Shown: positions 1-7,365 of the stretch, in pieces
Position numbering within the stretch: position 1 is the stretch's first letter
Layout of the letters: each line of letters starts with the position of its first letter
Assembly: GCA_019424965.1 (NCBI GenBank)
Contig: JAHYYL010000018.1
Location: forward strand, 1 to 45,888
Direction: 5' to 3'
From: Collinsella sp.
GTDB lineage: Bacteria; Actinomycetota; Coriobacteriia; Coriobacteriales; Coriobacteriaceae
DNA: 45,888 bases
Made by a program: the position numbers and the translations under genes
Notes under the pieces: model-generated
Seen by the model: only the letters and a program-made list of their open reading frames with translations
Databases searched by the model: none
Told to the model about the DNA's origin: nothing

Positions 1-20
1 GACAGTCCCTTTGTCACATT
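1..20. repeat. Partial copy of the TGTGACAAAGGGAC palindrome (family A)
   Basis: The window opens inside a palindromic repeat; only the loop and right arm (ending CCTTTGTCACATT) are visible. The same sequence recurs complete at 2241-2270, 29951-29980, 32514-32544 and 33738-33767. It lies 6 bp past the stop codon of the reverse-strand gene that follows, a position typical for this family here. Confidence 0.8.
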
Positions 21-26
21 GGGCGC

Positions 27-1160
27 CTAGCTCGTTTTGCCCACCAACGTGATACGGATGCTTGGATGGGTGTACTCGTCAAACTCGTCCTCGGGCTCCG
101 TGTCAAACGAATAGTACGTTTTGATGGGGTTGTCACTCGTCCTGATGGAGATTCTCTCGTAGAGCGAACCGTTCAAAAAAGCCTGCCTAAACTCTTCGGG
201 GAGCTTTTGCGGTGCTAGGAGCTCGGGACTCATGGTCTTGACGTCTACGGTTTGGACGACAGAGGAAAGTTCGTCCAAGTCGAGCTCGATGCGGGCGAGG
301 TTGTCCTCAAGGCTCGCGTCGGGGTCGATCTCTGCTATGTAACTCACTTCCTTGAGCGTCCCCTTGTTGTCAAAGTCCAGATACGTATAGGTCTTCTGGG
401 CGTCGGAGTCGCCTTCGTGCAGATAGCCGCGGACATGATAGCCGTAATCTTGATATCGCTCGTAGGGGTCATCGGCGGACACGTACTCGCATGCGGGCTC
501 TAGCGTCTTGCGGGCGATGGCGATCTGCTCGGCCGCGGCCGCGGCATTCTCCTGCATCTCGATGTTTCCCTGTGCCAGCTGCGGGATATAAGCACCGCAC
601 ACGATTGCGAGGGGCAGCGCCACAAGTGCGATGATCCACTTTTTTGCACGGGGGATAGGCACGCTATAGGCCTCCGCCATGGCCTTTGCGTTGGCATAGC
701 TTTCGGTAAGTACGTCCGCTGCGGTGGCGACGGCGCCTACGGCAGCGGCGACTTCTGCCGCGCCGCCCAGGTTGCGCACGGTCGCGTTATCGCTGTTCTT
801 AAGCAGGCGCGCGGCAGCCTGCGTACCGATAACGCCTGCGATTTGTGCCGAGCGGTCTTTCTCGGTCTGCTCGACGACGAGTCGGTGCTGCATTTCCTTC
901 CACTGCTTGCCGCGCATGCCAAAGCGCGGCGCGAGCGCGCAGTAGCAGAATATGACGAGCTCGATGGCAGTGAGCGCCAAGGCGGTCATCATGCCCGTCT
1001 CTTGGAAGCCTTCGTGATGGAAGACGATATCGTCGATCATTTCGAAGGGAATGATCAAAAAAGGCAGCACGAACGCCATGGCAAGCGCTGCACCGGCAAT
1101 CTTGGGATAGATGCAGTATCGCTGGATACGCTTGCGTTCTTGTTCGGAAATTGTTGCCAT
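27..1160 (-). CDS. Hypothetical membrane protein, three predicted TM segments
   Basis: A 377-residue protein of unknown function. The start at 1160 is chosen because AAGGA lies just upstream; the frame stays open for another 18 residues without a better site. Residues about 20-45 and 60-80 are hydrophobic and look like a TM hairpin. An Ala-rich, probably helical stretch follows (about 100-170), then a third TM segment near 178-200. The C-terminal half is acidic and soluble-looking, with many Asp/Glu/Tyr. I recognise no catalytic motif or named family. The next gene on the same strand, upstream, is a DUF3592-like membrane protein (64 bp gap), so the two may be co-transcribed as uncharacterised envelope proteins. 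The gene call is secure from codon use and ribosome binding site; the function is not. Confidence 0.8.
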   Translation of the reverse strand: MATISEQERKRIQRYCIYPKIAGAALAMAFVLPFLIIPFEMIDDIVFHHEGFQETGMMTALALTAIELVIFCYCALAPRFGMRGKQWKEMQHRLVVEQTEKDRSAQIAGVIGTQAAARLLKNSDNATVRNLGGAAEVAAAVGAVATAADVLTESYANAKAMAEAYSVPIPRAKKWIIALVALPLAIVCGAYIPQLAQGNIEMQENAAAAAEQIAIARKTLEPACEYVSADDPYERYQDYGYHVRGYLHEGDSDAQKTYTYLDFDNKGTLKEVSYIAEIDPDASLEDNLARIELDLDELSSVVQTVDVKTMSPELLAPQKLPEEFRQAFLNGSLYERISIRTSDNPIKTYYSFDTEPEDEFDEYTHPSIRITLVGKTS

Positions 1161-1223
1161 GGCTGGTCCTTGGTGTCGTAACGGTCGTTGCGGCGCATGG
1201 GGCGCGGGGCGCATCAGTTTGAG

Positions 1224-1751
1224 CTAGCGCTGGATAAGAACATAGAGCAAGATGCTCATCGCGATGAGCAAGAAGCCTGCGATGTTAAACATCAGTGTGG
1301 CAAAGTTGCCCACGATGGGGCGTTCGACATAGCTTTTGTCTGGGTTGCTGGGGTTGTAGTACACGGTCATTTGGCTACCGAGGGGCCAAAGCTGCTCCGC
1401 GAGGGTGCCTAGGCGGGCGATGGGGCCTGTCTGCACGTGCAGCCAGCCCTTGGCGTCTTCGTAGGCGGTGGCTTGCGTGCGGATGGGGAGTCCCGACAAG
1501 CTTTTGGTCTTTATGCCACGGAATTGTTTTTTCGCGCGGTATTGCGTGCCGTCGACGGCGTATTCCAAAACGGGATACATCCTGCCTTCGCCCATAAAGC
1601 GATGGTCGATGACCGTTCCCATGGTCACGGCGGTACAGGCCTTGGCTTTCTTGCGAGCGGCGGCTTTCATGAGCGCGCTCACTCCGATAAGCAGGATGCC
1701 GATGCCCCCAACCAAGATGAGCGCGAGCAGGGATATCTGCGACGTGGTCAC
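1224..1751 (-). CDS. DUF3592-like membrane protein
   Basis: A 175-residue protein with one TM helix at each end (about 8-28 and 150-172) and a soluble domain between. The middle contains a VIDHRFMGEGRMYPVLEYAVDG stretch, split here as VIDHRFMGEG then RMYPVLEYAVDG, and later VYYNPSNPDKSYVE. This pattern (Y-P-V-x-x-Y, then a beta strand and V-x-Y-x-P-x-x-P) is typical of DUF3592 proteins, which have no established function. AGGAGAA precedes the start at the expected distance. It is probably transcribed with the membrane protein downstream. Nothing suggests an enzyme. Confidence 0.75.
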   Translation of the reverse strand: MTTSQISLLALILVGGIGILLIGVSALMKAAARKKAKACTAVTMGTVIDHRFMGEGRMYPVLEYAVDGTQYRAKKQFRGIKTKSLSGLPIRTQATAYEDAKGWLHVQTGPIARLGTLAEQLWPLGSQMTVYYNPSNPDKSYVERPIVGNFATLMFNIAGFLLIAMSILLYVLIQR

Positions 1752-1844
1752 GGCGTTCTCCTTTGGCGCGATACCGTCATATGTGACCCAGTATAGAGAA
1801 TCCCGCCATCGATGAGCTATTGCGGGGGGGGGGTCAATTCTGAA

Positions 1845-1874
1845 TGTGACAAATGGACTGTTCCTTTGTCACAT
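1845..1874. repeat. Family A palindrome, diverged copy
   Basis: TGTGACAAA and TTTGTCACA arms around a GGACTG loop. It differs from the consensus by a few bases (AAATGGACTGTTCC in place of AAAGGGACTGTCCC). It can form a hairpin of about 12 bp. Confidence 0.85.
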
Positions 1875-1888
1875 CGGGGACTGCGGAA

Positions 1889-2074
1889 TCGAGGTCTAAT
1901 ACTTTTCCCGAGAAGTGAACGAGTGAAAACGGACTCCCGAAGCATCGACACTTTTGGCGTGCAATTTCCTGCGGTTTTGCCAGTCAAATCCTGCGGTTTT
2001 GACGCCTAAAAATGTCAATGCTTCGGGGGTCCAAATAGAGCCGTTCACTTTTCGGGAAAAGTATTAGACCTCGA
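1889..2074. repeat. Large imperfect inverted repeat, arms about 75 bp
   Basis: The left arm (1889-1960) and the reverse complement of the right arm (about 2003-2074) match at 31 of 32 outer bases (TCGAGGTCTAATACTTTTCC...). They stay recognisably similar inward, both including CCCGAAGCAT and a final GGCGT-like end. The roughly 40-bp centre contains CCTGCGGTTTTG twice in direct orientation. A transcript from either strand would fold into one long hairpin. No transposase or complete gene lies inside. It could be a MITE-like element or a long-hairpin RNA; I cannot tell which. Confidence 0.85.
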
Positions 2075-2128
2075 AATATGGGCGGCGTTCGCGAACGGCA
2101 ACTAGCTTGCGTCCGGTAGCCGGCACTT

Positions 2129-2155
2129 GGGGCAAAGGGACTGCCCTTTTGCCCC
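2129..2155. repeat. Palindrome GGGGCAAAGGGACTG, variant of family A
   Basis: GGGGCAAAGGG and CCCTTTTGCCCC arms around ACTG. It has the same loop and overall plan as the TGTGACAAAGGGAC family but different outer arms, as if arm bases had changed together on both sides. Confidence 0.75.
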
Positions 2156-2240
2156 TTCACCATTGCATCGTATCTGGTGTGGAAAAAATATCGCCTGCGT
2201 TCTCGCGCCTGCGAAGAGTTCCTGAACCGCTTGAATGGGA

Positions 2241-2270
2241 TGTGACAAAGGGACTGTCCCTTTGTCACAT
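2241..2270. repeat. Family A palindrome, consensus copy
   Basis: A perfect TGTGACAAAGGGAC...CCCTTTGTCACA hairpin, ending 14 bp before the dus start codon. It lies where the dus promoter or leader should be, so it may affect dus expression. Confidence 0.9.
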
Positions 2271-2284
2271 TGATTTGAGAGTGG

Positions 2285-3247
2285 ATGTTGATGAATTTAT
2301 CGCTGGCCCCTATGGAGGGGATTACCGGGCATGTGTTCCGTCGCGTGCATGCGGAGTGCTTTGGCGCGCTCGATTGTTATTACACGCCGTTTTTGCCGCC
2401 GCCGCGGGTGGGCAACCGCTTTGGTGGCAAGGCGTTTAAAGAGGTCGATCCTGCCAATAACCAGGGGCTTAACGTAGTACCTCAGCTGATGTCCAAGAAT
2501 GCGGACGAGTTTGTGTGGGCGGCGCAGGTGCTCGCCGAGATGGGGTACCGCGAGGTCAATCTCAACCTTGGCTGCCCCTCGGGTACGGTTGTTGCCAAAG
2601 GCAAGGGTTCGGGCTTTCTGCGCAACCTGGATGAGCTCGAGGTGTTCTTGAGCGACGTGTGCGAACGCTCACCCTTGCCGGTGTCGGTCAAGACCAGGCT
2701 GGGGTTGGAAAGCGATGACGAGTACGAACGCGTGCTCGACCTCTATTGCCGCATGCCGCTGGCAGAGCTGATCGTGCATCCGCGCGTGCAAAAGGACCGT
2801 TATACGGGCTCGCCGCGTAAAGAGTTTTACGGCGAGACGTTGGAGCGGGCGCCGTTTCCCGTGGCCTATAACGGCGACATCTTTGATCTTGAGGACATGG
2901 ATGCGCTGGTGGGGGCCTATCCCGGAACACGCCACGTAATGTTGGGGCGCGGCTTGCTCGCGAACCCCGCGCTGGCTCGCATGGTTAAGGGCGGCCCTGC
3001 CGCCACGGCTGCCGAGTTGCAGCGCTTCCACGACACGCTGTTTGCGGCCTATGCGGACGAGATTGGGGGCAACGCGGTCTTTCGCATGAAGGAATGGTGG
3101 TTCTACGCCAAATGTGCCTTCGCCGATCCCGCTACCGTGCACAAGCTCGTGCGCAAGACCAAAAAGGTCGACGAATACCGCGCCGCCGTCGAGCGCGTCT
3201 TTCGCGAGCAGCCGCTCGCGCCTGTTGCCCGCTTTTGTGGCTACTAG
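2285..3247 (+). CDS. dus: tRNA-dihydrouridine synthase (Dus family)
   Basis: A 320-residue flavoenzyme that reduces uridines in the tRNA D-loop, using FMN and NADPH. The N-terminus LAPMEGITGHVFRR is the Dus FMN-binding start of the TIM barrel. NLNLGCPSGTVVAKGKGSG (residues about 92-110) carries the catalytic Cys in GCPS. VKTRLG, the HPR motif (IVHPRVQKDRY), YNGDIF and the glycine-rich HVMLGRGLLANP (phosphate binding) follow in the usual order. Length is normal. The ribosome binding site is weak (GAGAGTGG), and an in-frame ATG two codons later is possible. The stop codon is formed by the first bases of a family B palindrome. Which uridine it modifies (DusA/B/C type) cannot be decided by eye. 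Confidence 0.95.
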   Translation: MLMNLSLAPMEGITGHVFRRVHAECFGALDCYYTPFLPPPRVGNRFGGKAFKEVDPANNQGLNVVPQLMSKNADEFVWAAQVLAEMGYREVNLNLGCPSGTVVAKGKGSGFLRNLDELEVFLSDVCERSPLPVSVKTRLGLESDDEYERVLDLYCRMPLAELIVHPRVQKDRYTGSPRKEFYGETLERAPFPVAYNGDIFDLEDMDALVGAYPGTRHVMLGRGLLANPALARMVKGGPAATAAELQRFHDTLFAAYADEIGGNAVFRMKEWWFYAKCAFADPATVHKLVRKTKKVDEYRAAVERVFREQPLAPVARFCGY

Positions 3248-3300
3248 TCGTTGGGGACGTTCTTAAACGACTAGTCATTCAAGAACGTCCCCAATGACTA
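3245..3300. repeat. Family B palindrome (TTGGGGACGTTCTTAA)
   Basis: Arms TAGTCGTTGGGGACGTTCTT and its near-complement meet at ACTAGT-like centre bases. The second copy is at 10257-10313. The dus stop codon TAG is its first three bases. It may act as a transcription terminator, although no T-run follows. Confidence 0.85.
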
Positions 3301-3311
3301 GATTGAAAAGC

Positions 3312-3366
3312 TGTACGCCAGCATCCAAAGATGTCGAAAAATGTCGACTTTGGATGCTGACGTACA
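3312..3366. terminator. Long hairpin between convergent dus and glutaredoxin genes
   Basis: TGTACGCCAGCATCCAAAG (3312-3330) pairs with 3348-3366 almost perfectly over 19 bp. The loop holds ATGTCGA twice. There is no long T-run, so a role as bidirectional terminator is inferred from its position between convergent genes. Confidence 0.6.
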
Positions 3367-3418
3367 TGTTTGGTTCGTATGGGTTTGTGCGTTGGGGCCG
3401 GCCGACCGCAATAGAACG

Positions 3419-3664
3419 CTAGAGCAAATTCTCCTGCACCCACGCGATGATGTCGCCCGACTCGTAGAGCGGCGCGCCGTCAATGAACAGGCAGGGAACC
3501 TGGCGCTTGCCGCCGACGGCGATGAGCGTCTGCTCGGCATCGGGGTCGGTCGAGATATTGCGCTCGGGGATGGTCACGCCGTTATCGGCCAAAAAGCGCT
3601 TGACCTTTATGCAATACGGGCAGCCGGTCATAACGTACAGCTCGAGCTTGTGATCAGTAGCCAT
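3419..3664 (-). CDS. Glutaredoxin-like protein
   Basis: An 81-residue thioredoxin-fold protein. The dithiol active site CPYC lies at residues 15-18 (MTGCPYCIKV). QVPCLF near residue 53 supplies the cis-proline, and the GGK/YESGDIIAWV end matches glutaredoxins of the NrdH/Grx3 size class. It probably reduces disulfides or glutathione-like mixed disulfides in the cytoplasm. The start at 3664 is preferred because GGAG lies upstream; an in-frame TTG at 3703 would add 13 unconserved residues. The gene is convergent with dus and directly downstream (51 bp) of the TipAS-fusion regulator on the same strand, so the two may be co-transcribed. Confidence 0.92.
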   Translation of the reverse strand: MATDHKLELYVMTGCPYCIKVKRFLADNGVTIPERNISTDPDAEQTLIAVGGKRQVPCLFIDGAPLYESGDIIAWVQENLL

Positions 3665-3715
3665 AGGTCTCCAATCGGTTGAGGTTTCGATTGAGATACC
3701 CAATGCCGCCGCGGT

Positions 3716-4543
3716 CTATGCGCGAGTCAGCGATGACTCGATTGCCTGGACCAGAAACGCCGTGGCTCCGGTGCCGCAGGGCTTGTCGTAGTAGTCAACA
3801 AAGCGCTGGTCGGCGAGGTAGCCGTGGGCGAGCCCCAGGTATGCCTCGTCTTGGGGTTCGCTTCCCCAGTTGAGGCCAATCCAACGACGATGCATCGCAA
3901 CAAGTTTTTGGGCCTTTCTGCTCTTTGGATCGCCGTCGCCCATGGCAATCGAGAGCTGACCCAGAATGGCACGCTCGAGTTCCTTCATGTCGTTCCATGT
4001 CTGGGGATCCATGTCCAGTAACGTTTCGTTTGCTGCATCGATAGCCTCATCGCCATAGCGCGCCCGTGCCTCGGCGCCGTAGCGCTCCTCGTTTTCCTGC
4101 ACGGTACGCCAGCGCTCCAGTTGCGGCAGCACGGCACCCATGAGCGAGACTGCCTCGTCGAGCGACATGCCGGTGTTTTGCGCCAGACGCGGAGCGCAGT
4201 CCTCGATCATTGCCTCCATCGTGGTCTCGTAGGTGTACTTGCCGTGGTCGTAGCACCACTTGCAGTAATGGTCGGTCGTTGCGCCGTGAGCATCGGTACC
4301 GCAGTCGTCGGGCGTGAGTATCATGCCGCAGCTCTGACAATAGTACTCGGGCATTTCGAGCAGATGAGACAGTGGCTCGCCGGTCACGGCGGCAATGAGC
4401 TTCATCATGTCGATGCCCGGTGTGACCTCGCCGCGCTCCCAACGGCTGACGGCTTGGCGTGTGACGAAGAGCTTGGCGGCGAGCTGCTCCTGAGTTAGGT
4501 GATGGGCGCGACGGACAGCAATGAGCTTTTCTGCGAAGGCCAT
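3716..4543 (-). CDS. XRE-family regulator with zinc ribbon and TipAS effector domain
   Basis: A 275-residue protein with three domains. Residues 1-62 are a Cro/C1-type helix-turn-helix (LTQEQLAAKLFVTRQAVSRWERG). Residues about 66-115 are a putative zinc-ribbon domain (CQSCGM at 69-74, CKWC at 94-97, then GKYTYETTMEAMIE). Residues about 150-275 resemble TipAS, the antibiotic-recognition domain of TipAL (ERYGAEARARYG, then AMHRRWIGL, LAHGYLADQRFVDYYDK). In TipAL this domain follows a MerR reader and binds thiopeptides; here it is joined to a different DNA-binding domain. AAAGGAG supports the start at 4543. A ligand-sensing transcription factor is inferred. Ligand and targets are unknown; the glutaredoxin gene downstream and trmO, divergent upstream, are the nearest candidates. 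Confidence 0.88.
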   Translation of the reverse strand: MAFAEKLIAVRRAHHLTQEQLAAKLFVTRQAVSRWERGEVTPGIDMMKLIAAVTGEPLSHLLEMPEYYCQSCGMILTPDDCGTDAHGATTDHYCKWCYDHGKYTYETTMEAMIEDCAPRLAQNTGMSLDEAVSLMGAVLPQLERWRTVQENEERYGAEARARYGDEAIDAANETLLDMDPQTWNDMKELERAILGQLSIAMGDGDPKSRKAQKLVAMHRRWIGLNWGSEPQDEAYLGLAHGYLADQRFVDYYDKPCGTGATAFLVQAIESSLTRA

Positions 4544-4649
4544 AGCGGCTCCTTTCTGCTGGTTGATGGCTTTAAGCATACGCGGCGGCAGACGCCCTTC
4601 CAAGCAACCGTTGGTTGCACGACGGGGGACCGCGACAAAGAATTGCGCT

Positions 4650-4679
4650 CGACGCCTCACACCTTCATGCCGTACAATG
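4650..4679 (+). promoter_or_regulatory. Candidate promoter for trmO giving a leaderless mRNA
   Basis: TACAAT at 4674-4679 is a good -10 box, and TCGACG at 4650-4655, 18 bp upstream, is an acceptable -35. Transcription starting 7 bp after the -10 would begin at or next to the ATG at 4686. No Shine-Dalgarno sequence precedes that ATG, so leaderless translation is plausible. Confidence 0.45.
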
Positions 4680-4685
4680 ACCGGC

Positions 4686-5423
4686 ATGGAACCTATTGCA
4701 CACATACATACCGACCTGCCGCAGAAGTTCGGCATCCCACGCAACAGCTTTTTGGCGCCCCATCTGCAGGGGCGCATCGTCTTTGAGCCGGAATTTGCCT
4801 CCAACGCTGCAGTTGAGGGTCTGGACTCCTTCTCTCACCTATGGCTGCTATGGTGCTTCGAAAACGGAACGCCCGGTGGCACGGCTAAGGACATAGCCGC
4901 CGATGCCAAAACGCAGGACAGGTCCGGCACCAACGCAAAATGGTCGAAAACCGTGCGCCCGCCGCGTCTGGGTGGAGCCGAGCGTGTGGGCGTGTTTGCC
5001 ACACGCAGTCCGTTTCGCCCTAATCCCATCGGGCTCACCTGCGTCAAGCTCAGCCGTGTTGAGCTCACCGATGATGGCCCGATCATCCATATACTGGGGG
5101 CCGACCTGCGCGACGGCACGCCCATCTACGACATCAAGCCCTACATTCCATTTGCCGACTGTCACCCGGATGCGACGGGCGGCTGGATTGAGGACGCGCC
5201 GTGGCAAGAGCTCGATGTTGAGTTCCCACAAGCGCTGAAAGATATGGTCCCGCCTGCAAAGCTCCCCGGCTTGGTCGAGGTCCTTCGCCAAGATCCGCGC
5301 CGTGCGGGTAGCAAGCACGAGCCCAACCGCGTTTACCACTTGGCCTACGCCGGGCTCGACATATCGTTTACGGTCGACGGAACAAGGCTGACGGTAACCG
5401 CCATCAACGACGCGCAAGACTAA
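4686..5423 (+). CDS. trmO: tRNA N6-threonylcarbamoyladenosine methyltransferase TrmO (TsaA-like)
   Basis: A 245-residue enzyme that methylates t6A37 of certain tRNAs to m6t6A using SAM. Family hallmarks are clear: IAHIHTDLPQKFGIPR at the N-terminus, SHLWLLWCF, VGVFATRSPFRPNPIGLT for the beta-barrel SAM site, and DGTPIYDIKPYIP near residue 143. The C-terminal part (about 185-245) is the usual second domain. The ATG at 4686 is chosen because the protein then begins at the conserved MEPIAHI. An in-frame ATG at 4677 overlaps the -10 box, and neither start has a good ribosome binding site. The gene is divergent from the TipAS-fusion regulator. Confidence 0.93.
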   Translation: MEPIAHIHTDLPQKFGIPRNSFLAPHLQGRIVFEPEFASNAAVEGLDSFSHLWLLWCFENGTPGGTAKDIAADAKTQDRSGTNAKWSKTVRPPRLGGAERVGVFATRSPFRPNPIGLTCVKLSRVELTDDGPIIHILGADLRDGTPIYDIKPYIPFADCHPDATGGWIEDAPWQELDVEFPQALKDMVPPAKLPGLVEVLRQDPRRAGSKHEPNRVYHLAYAGLDISFTVDGTRLTVTAINDAQD

Positions 5424-5535
5424 CCAGCCATTCGTCCGCACCCGTCAAATTAAGCGCCAAACCCCATGTCAAAACCGCCCACGCTGGTGGACAATAACGC
5501 CTACCGAAACAATCCGCTTTGCACGGGAGCTCAGC

Positions 5536-6747
5536 ATGAAATACGACTTTACCTCGCTTATCGACCGCCACGGCATGGACGCCATCGCCGTTGACTCCTG
5601 GGGAGAAATTCCCGGCATGGCTCCGAACGCACCCGACGAGGGCTTCGACCGCATCCCCATGTGGGTAGCGGACATGAACTTTGCCACGGTGCCCACGGTC
5701 CAGGAGTACATCATTCAGCGCGCCCAGCATCCCATGTTTGGCTATTTCAATCCGCGCGACGAGTACTTCGACCGCATCATCGAATGGCAGACCCGCCGTA
5801 ATGGCGTCGAAGGCCTGCTCCCTGAGCATATCGGCTACGAAAACGGCGTACTGGGCGGTGTCGTGTCGACGTTGCGCGCATATGTCCAGCCGGGCGATGC
5901 GGTGCTGGTCCACAGTCCCACCTACATCGGCTTTACCAAGTCCATCGAGGCCGCGGGCTATCGCATTGTCCACAGCCCGCTTAAGCTCGACGATCAGGGC
6001 GTGTGGCGCATGGATTTTGAGGACATGGAGCGCAAGCTCGCCCAAAACCACATCCATGCCGCCGTGTTCTGCTCGCCGCACAATCCCTGCGGCCGCGTAT
6101 GGGAGCGCGACGAGATCGAGCGCGCCATGGATATCTATCGCCAGCACGATTGCGTGGTGATCTCGGATGAGATTTGGTCCGATATCATCCTGCCGGGTCA
6201 CAAGCATATCCCGACGCAGTCGGTGAGCGAGGATGCCCGCATGCGCACGGTTGCCCTCTATGCGCCCAGCAAGACGTTTAACCTGGCGGGCCTGGTCGGC
6301 AGCTACCACATCATCTATAACGAGACGCTGCGCGACCGCGTGTGCGCCGTGTCCAACAAGACTCACTACAACGAGATGAACGTCCTCTCCATGCATGCGC
6401 TTATCGGTGCCTACCAGCCGCAAGGCTACGAGTGGCTCGATGAGCTCAATGAGGTCATCGATGCCAACGTTGACTACTTTTGCAATTACGTTGACGAGCA
6501 TTTTGAGGGCGTGTCCTATTCGCGTCCGCAGGGCACGTACATGGTGTTTCTGGACTGCACCGAGTGGTGTCGCGAGCATGGCCGCGATATTCAGTGGCTG
6601 CTTGACGAGGGGGCGCGCGTGGGCGTGGGGTATCAGGATGGCCGTCCGTTCCACGGGCCTTGTCACATCCGCGTGAATCTGGCACTGCCGCTTTCGCGGG
6701 TAAAGGAGGCGTGTGAGCGCCTGGACCGCTACGTTTTTGGGGTATAG
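5536..6747 (+). CDS. MalY/PatB family PLP-dependent C-S lyase (cystathionine beta-lyase type)
   Basis: A 403-residue fold-type I PLP enzyme. PMWVADMNFATVP (41-53) is the MalY/PatB signature. Y130 in HSPTY, N183 in SPHNPCGRVW, D211 in ISDEIWSD and the Schiff-base lysine K246 in APSKTFNLAGL are all present, followed by the C-terminal Arg in FHGPCHIRVNLALP. Such enzymes cleave cystathionine or other cysteine conjugates to thiol, pyruvate and ammonia; some also act as aminotransferases. GGGAG lies at the right distance before the ATG. It is convergent with the Nim-like gene and has no methionine-pathway neighbours here, so the physiological substrate is open. Confidence 0.9.
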   Translation: MKYDFTSLIDRHGMDAIAVDSWGEIPGMAPNAPDEGFDRIPMWVADMNFATVPTVQEYIIQRAQHPMFGYFNPRDEYFDRIIEWQTRRNGVEGLLPEHIGYENGVLGGVVSTLRAYVQPGDAVLVHSPTYIGFTKSIEAAGYRIVHSPLKLDDQGVWRMDFEDMERKLAQNHIHAAVFCSPHNPCGRVWERDEIERAMDIYRQHDCVVISDEIWSDIILPGHKHIPTQSVSEDARMRTVALYAPSKTFNLAGLVGSYHIIYNETLRDRVCAVSNKTHYNEMNVLSMHALIGAYQPQGYEWLDELNEVIDANVDYFCNYVDEHFEGVSYSRPQGTYMVFLDCTEWCREHGRDIQWLLDEGARVGVGYQDGRPFHGPCHIRVNLALPLSRVKEACERLDRYVFGV

Positions 6748-6768
6748 GGGGCGCTCGATTCGAGTGCT

Positions 6769-6811
6769 GCCCCATGTGCCCACGCCGTCAAAATGCGTGG
6801 GCACATGGGGC
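6769..6811. terminator. Hairpin terminator between convergent genes
   Basis: GCCCCATGTGCCCACGC (6769-6785) and its exact 17-bp complement (6795-6811) flank a 9-nt loop. It lies 21 bp past the C-S lyase stop and 32 bp past the stop of the convergent flavoprotein. There is no strong T-run on either side. Confidence 0.65.
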
Positions 6812-6843
6812 GCAGAGGGTAGCGAGCGCGTTTTTCGCATTCG

Positions 6844-7323
6844 CTACTTTTCGTGAATCTGCTTGCCGCAAAGATGCTCAATCGAAATCTCGTAGAGTTG
6901 GACGCCCTTGATGTCTTTGGCGATTTCTTCCTCGACTTCTTCGGCAGAAGGGTAGTACTTAAGCGCGAGCTGACGGACTTTGTCCTCGATAAACGCAGGC
7001 GCTTCATCTACCAGGCGGCAACGGCCAAAGACCACGGTGCTCATGACGTAAGGAGCCCAGTCGCCGTCCTTGTACCACTCGTTGCCGTAAACGGTAAAGC
7101 AGACTTTATCGTCACGCCTGAGCGAATCGACCTTGTGGCCGGCCTTGGCGCCATGGAAATAAATCTTGTCGTGCTCGGCGTCAAAGAAGTAGTTGACGGG
7201 AATGGCATAGGGGTAGCCATCATCGCCGTTGACGGCAAAGACGCCGCGCTTACAGGTGGCGAGCAACTCGCGCGCTTCCTCGTCAGTGATGGCGCGTTTC
7301 TTTCGACGTAAGGGCCTAAACAT
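6844..7323 (-). CDS. Pyridoxamine 5'-phosphate oxidase-like / Nim-related flavin-binding protein
   Basis: A 159-residue split-barrel protein. ELLATCKRGVFAVNGDDGYPYAIPVNYFFD and KIYFHGAKAGHKVDSLRRDDKVCFTVYG match the PNPOx-like proteins that include the nitroimidazole-resistance (Nim) group, which bind flavin. VMSTVVFGRCRLVDE and the C-terminal VQLYEISIEHLCGKQ also fit. AAAGGAAG supports the start at 7323. It is probably a cytoplasmic flavin-dependent reductase. True Nim activity cannot be claimed from family resemblance. Its start is only 42 bp from the stop of the hybrid kinase on the same strand, so it may be read through from that gene. Confidence 0.85.
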   Translation of the reverse strand: MFRPLRRKKRAITDEEARELLATCKRGVFAVNGDDGYPYAIPVNYFFDAEHDKIYFHGAKAGHKVDSLRRDDKVCFTVYGNEWYKDGDWAPYVMSTVVFGRCRLVDEAPAFIEDKVRQLALKYYPSAEEVEEEIAKDIKGVQLYEISIEHLCGKQIHEK

Positions 7324-7365
7324 CGTTGGCTTCCTTTCTGGCTGTGCATGGTGGTTGAGCACAAA

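Larger units (their letters stand above)
1752..2284. other. Gene-free, repeat-rich intergenic region
   Basis: This 533-bp interval between the DUF3592-like gene and dus holds no convincing gene. It contains two complete family A palindromes (1845-1874, 2241-2270), a related GGGGCAAAGGGACTG palindrome (2129-2155) and a large inverted repeat (1889-2074). Short open frames across it read nearly the same peptide from both strands because they lie in the inverted repeat, so I do not call them genes. A run of nine G's lies at 1824-1832. Confidence 0.8.

Noticed and set aside
1889..2074. Insertion sequence with terminal inverted repeats
   Set aside because: There is only about 40 bp between the arms and no transposase. 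The reading frames on both strands are mirror images of the inverted repeat.
5404..6840. 478-residue reverse-strand frame opposite the C-S lyase gene
   Set aside because: It mirrors the PLP enzyme, which has all catalytic residues. No ribosome binding site or recognisable domain.
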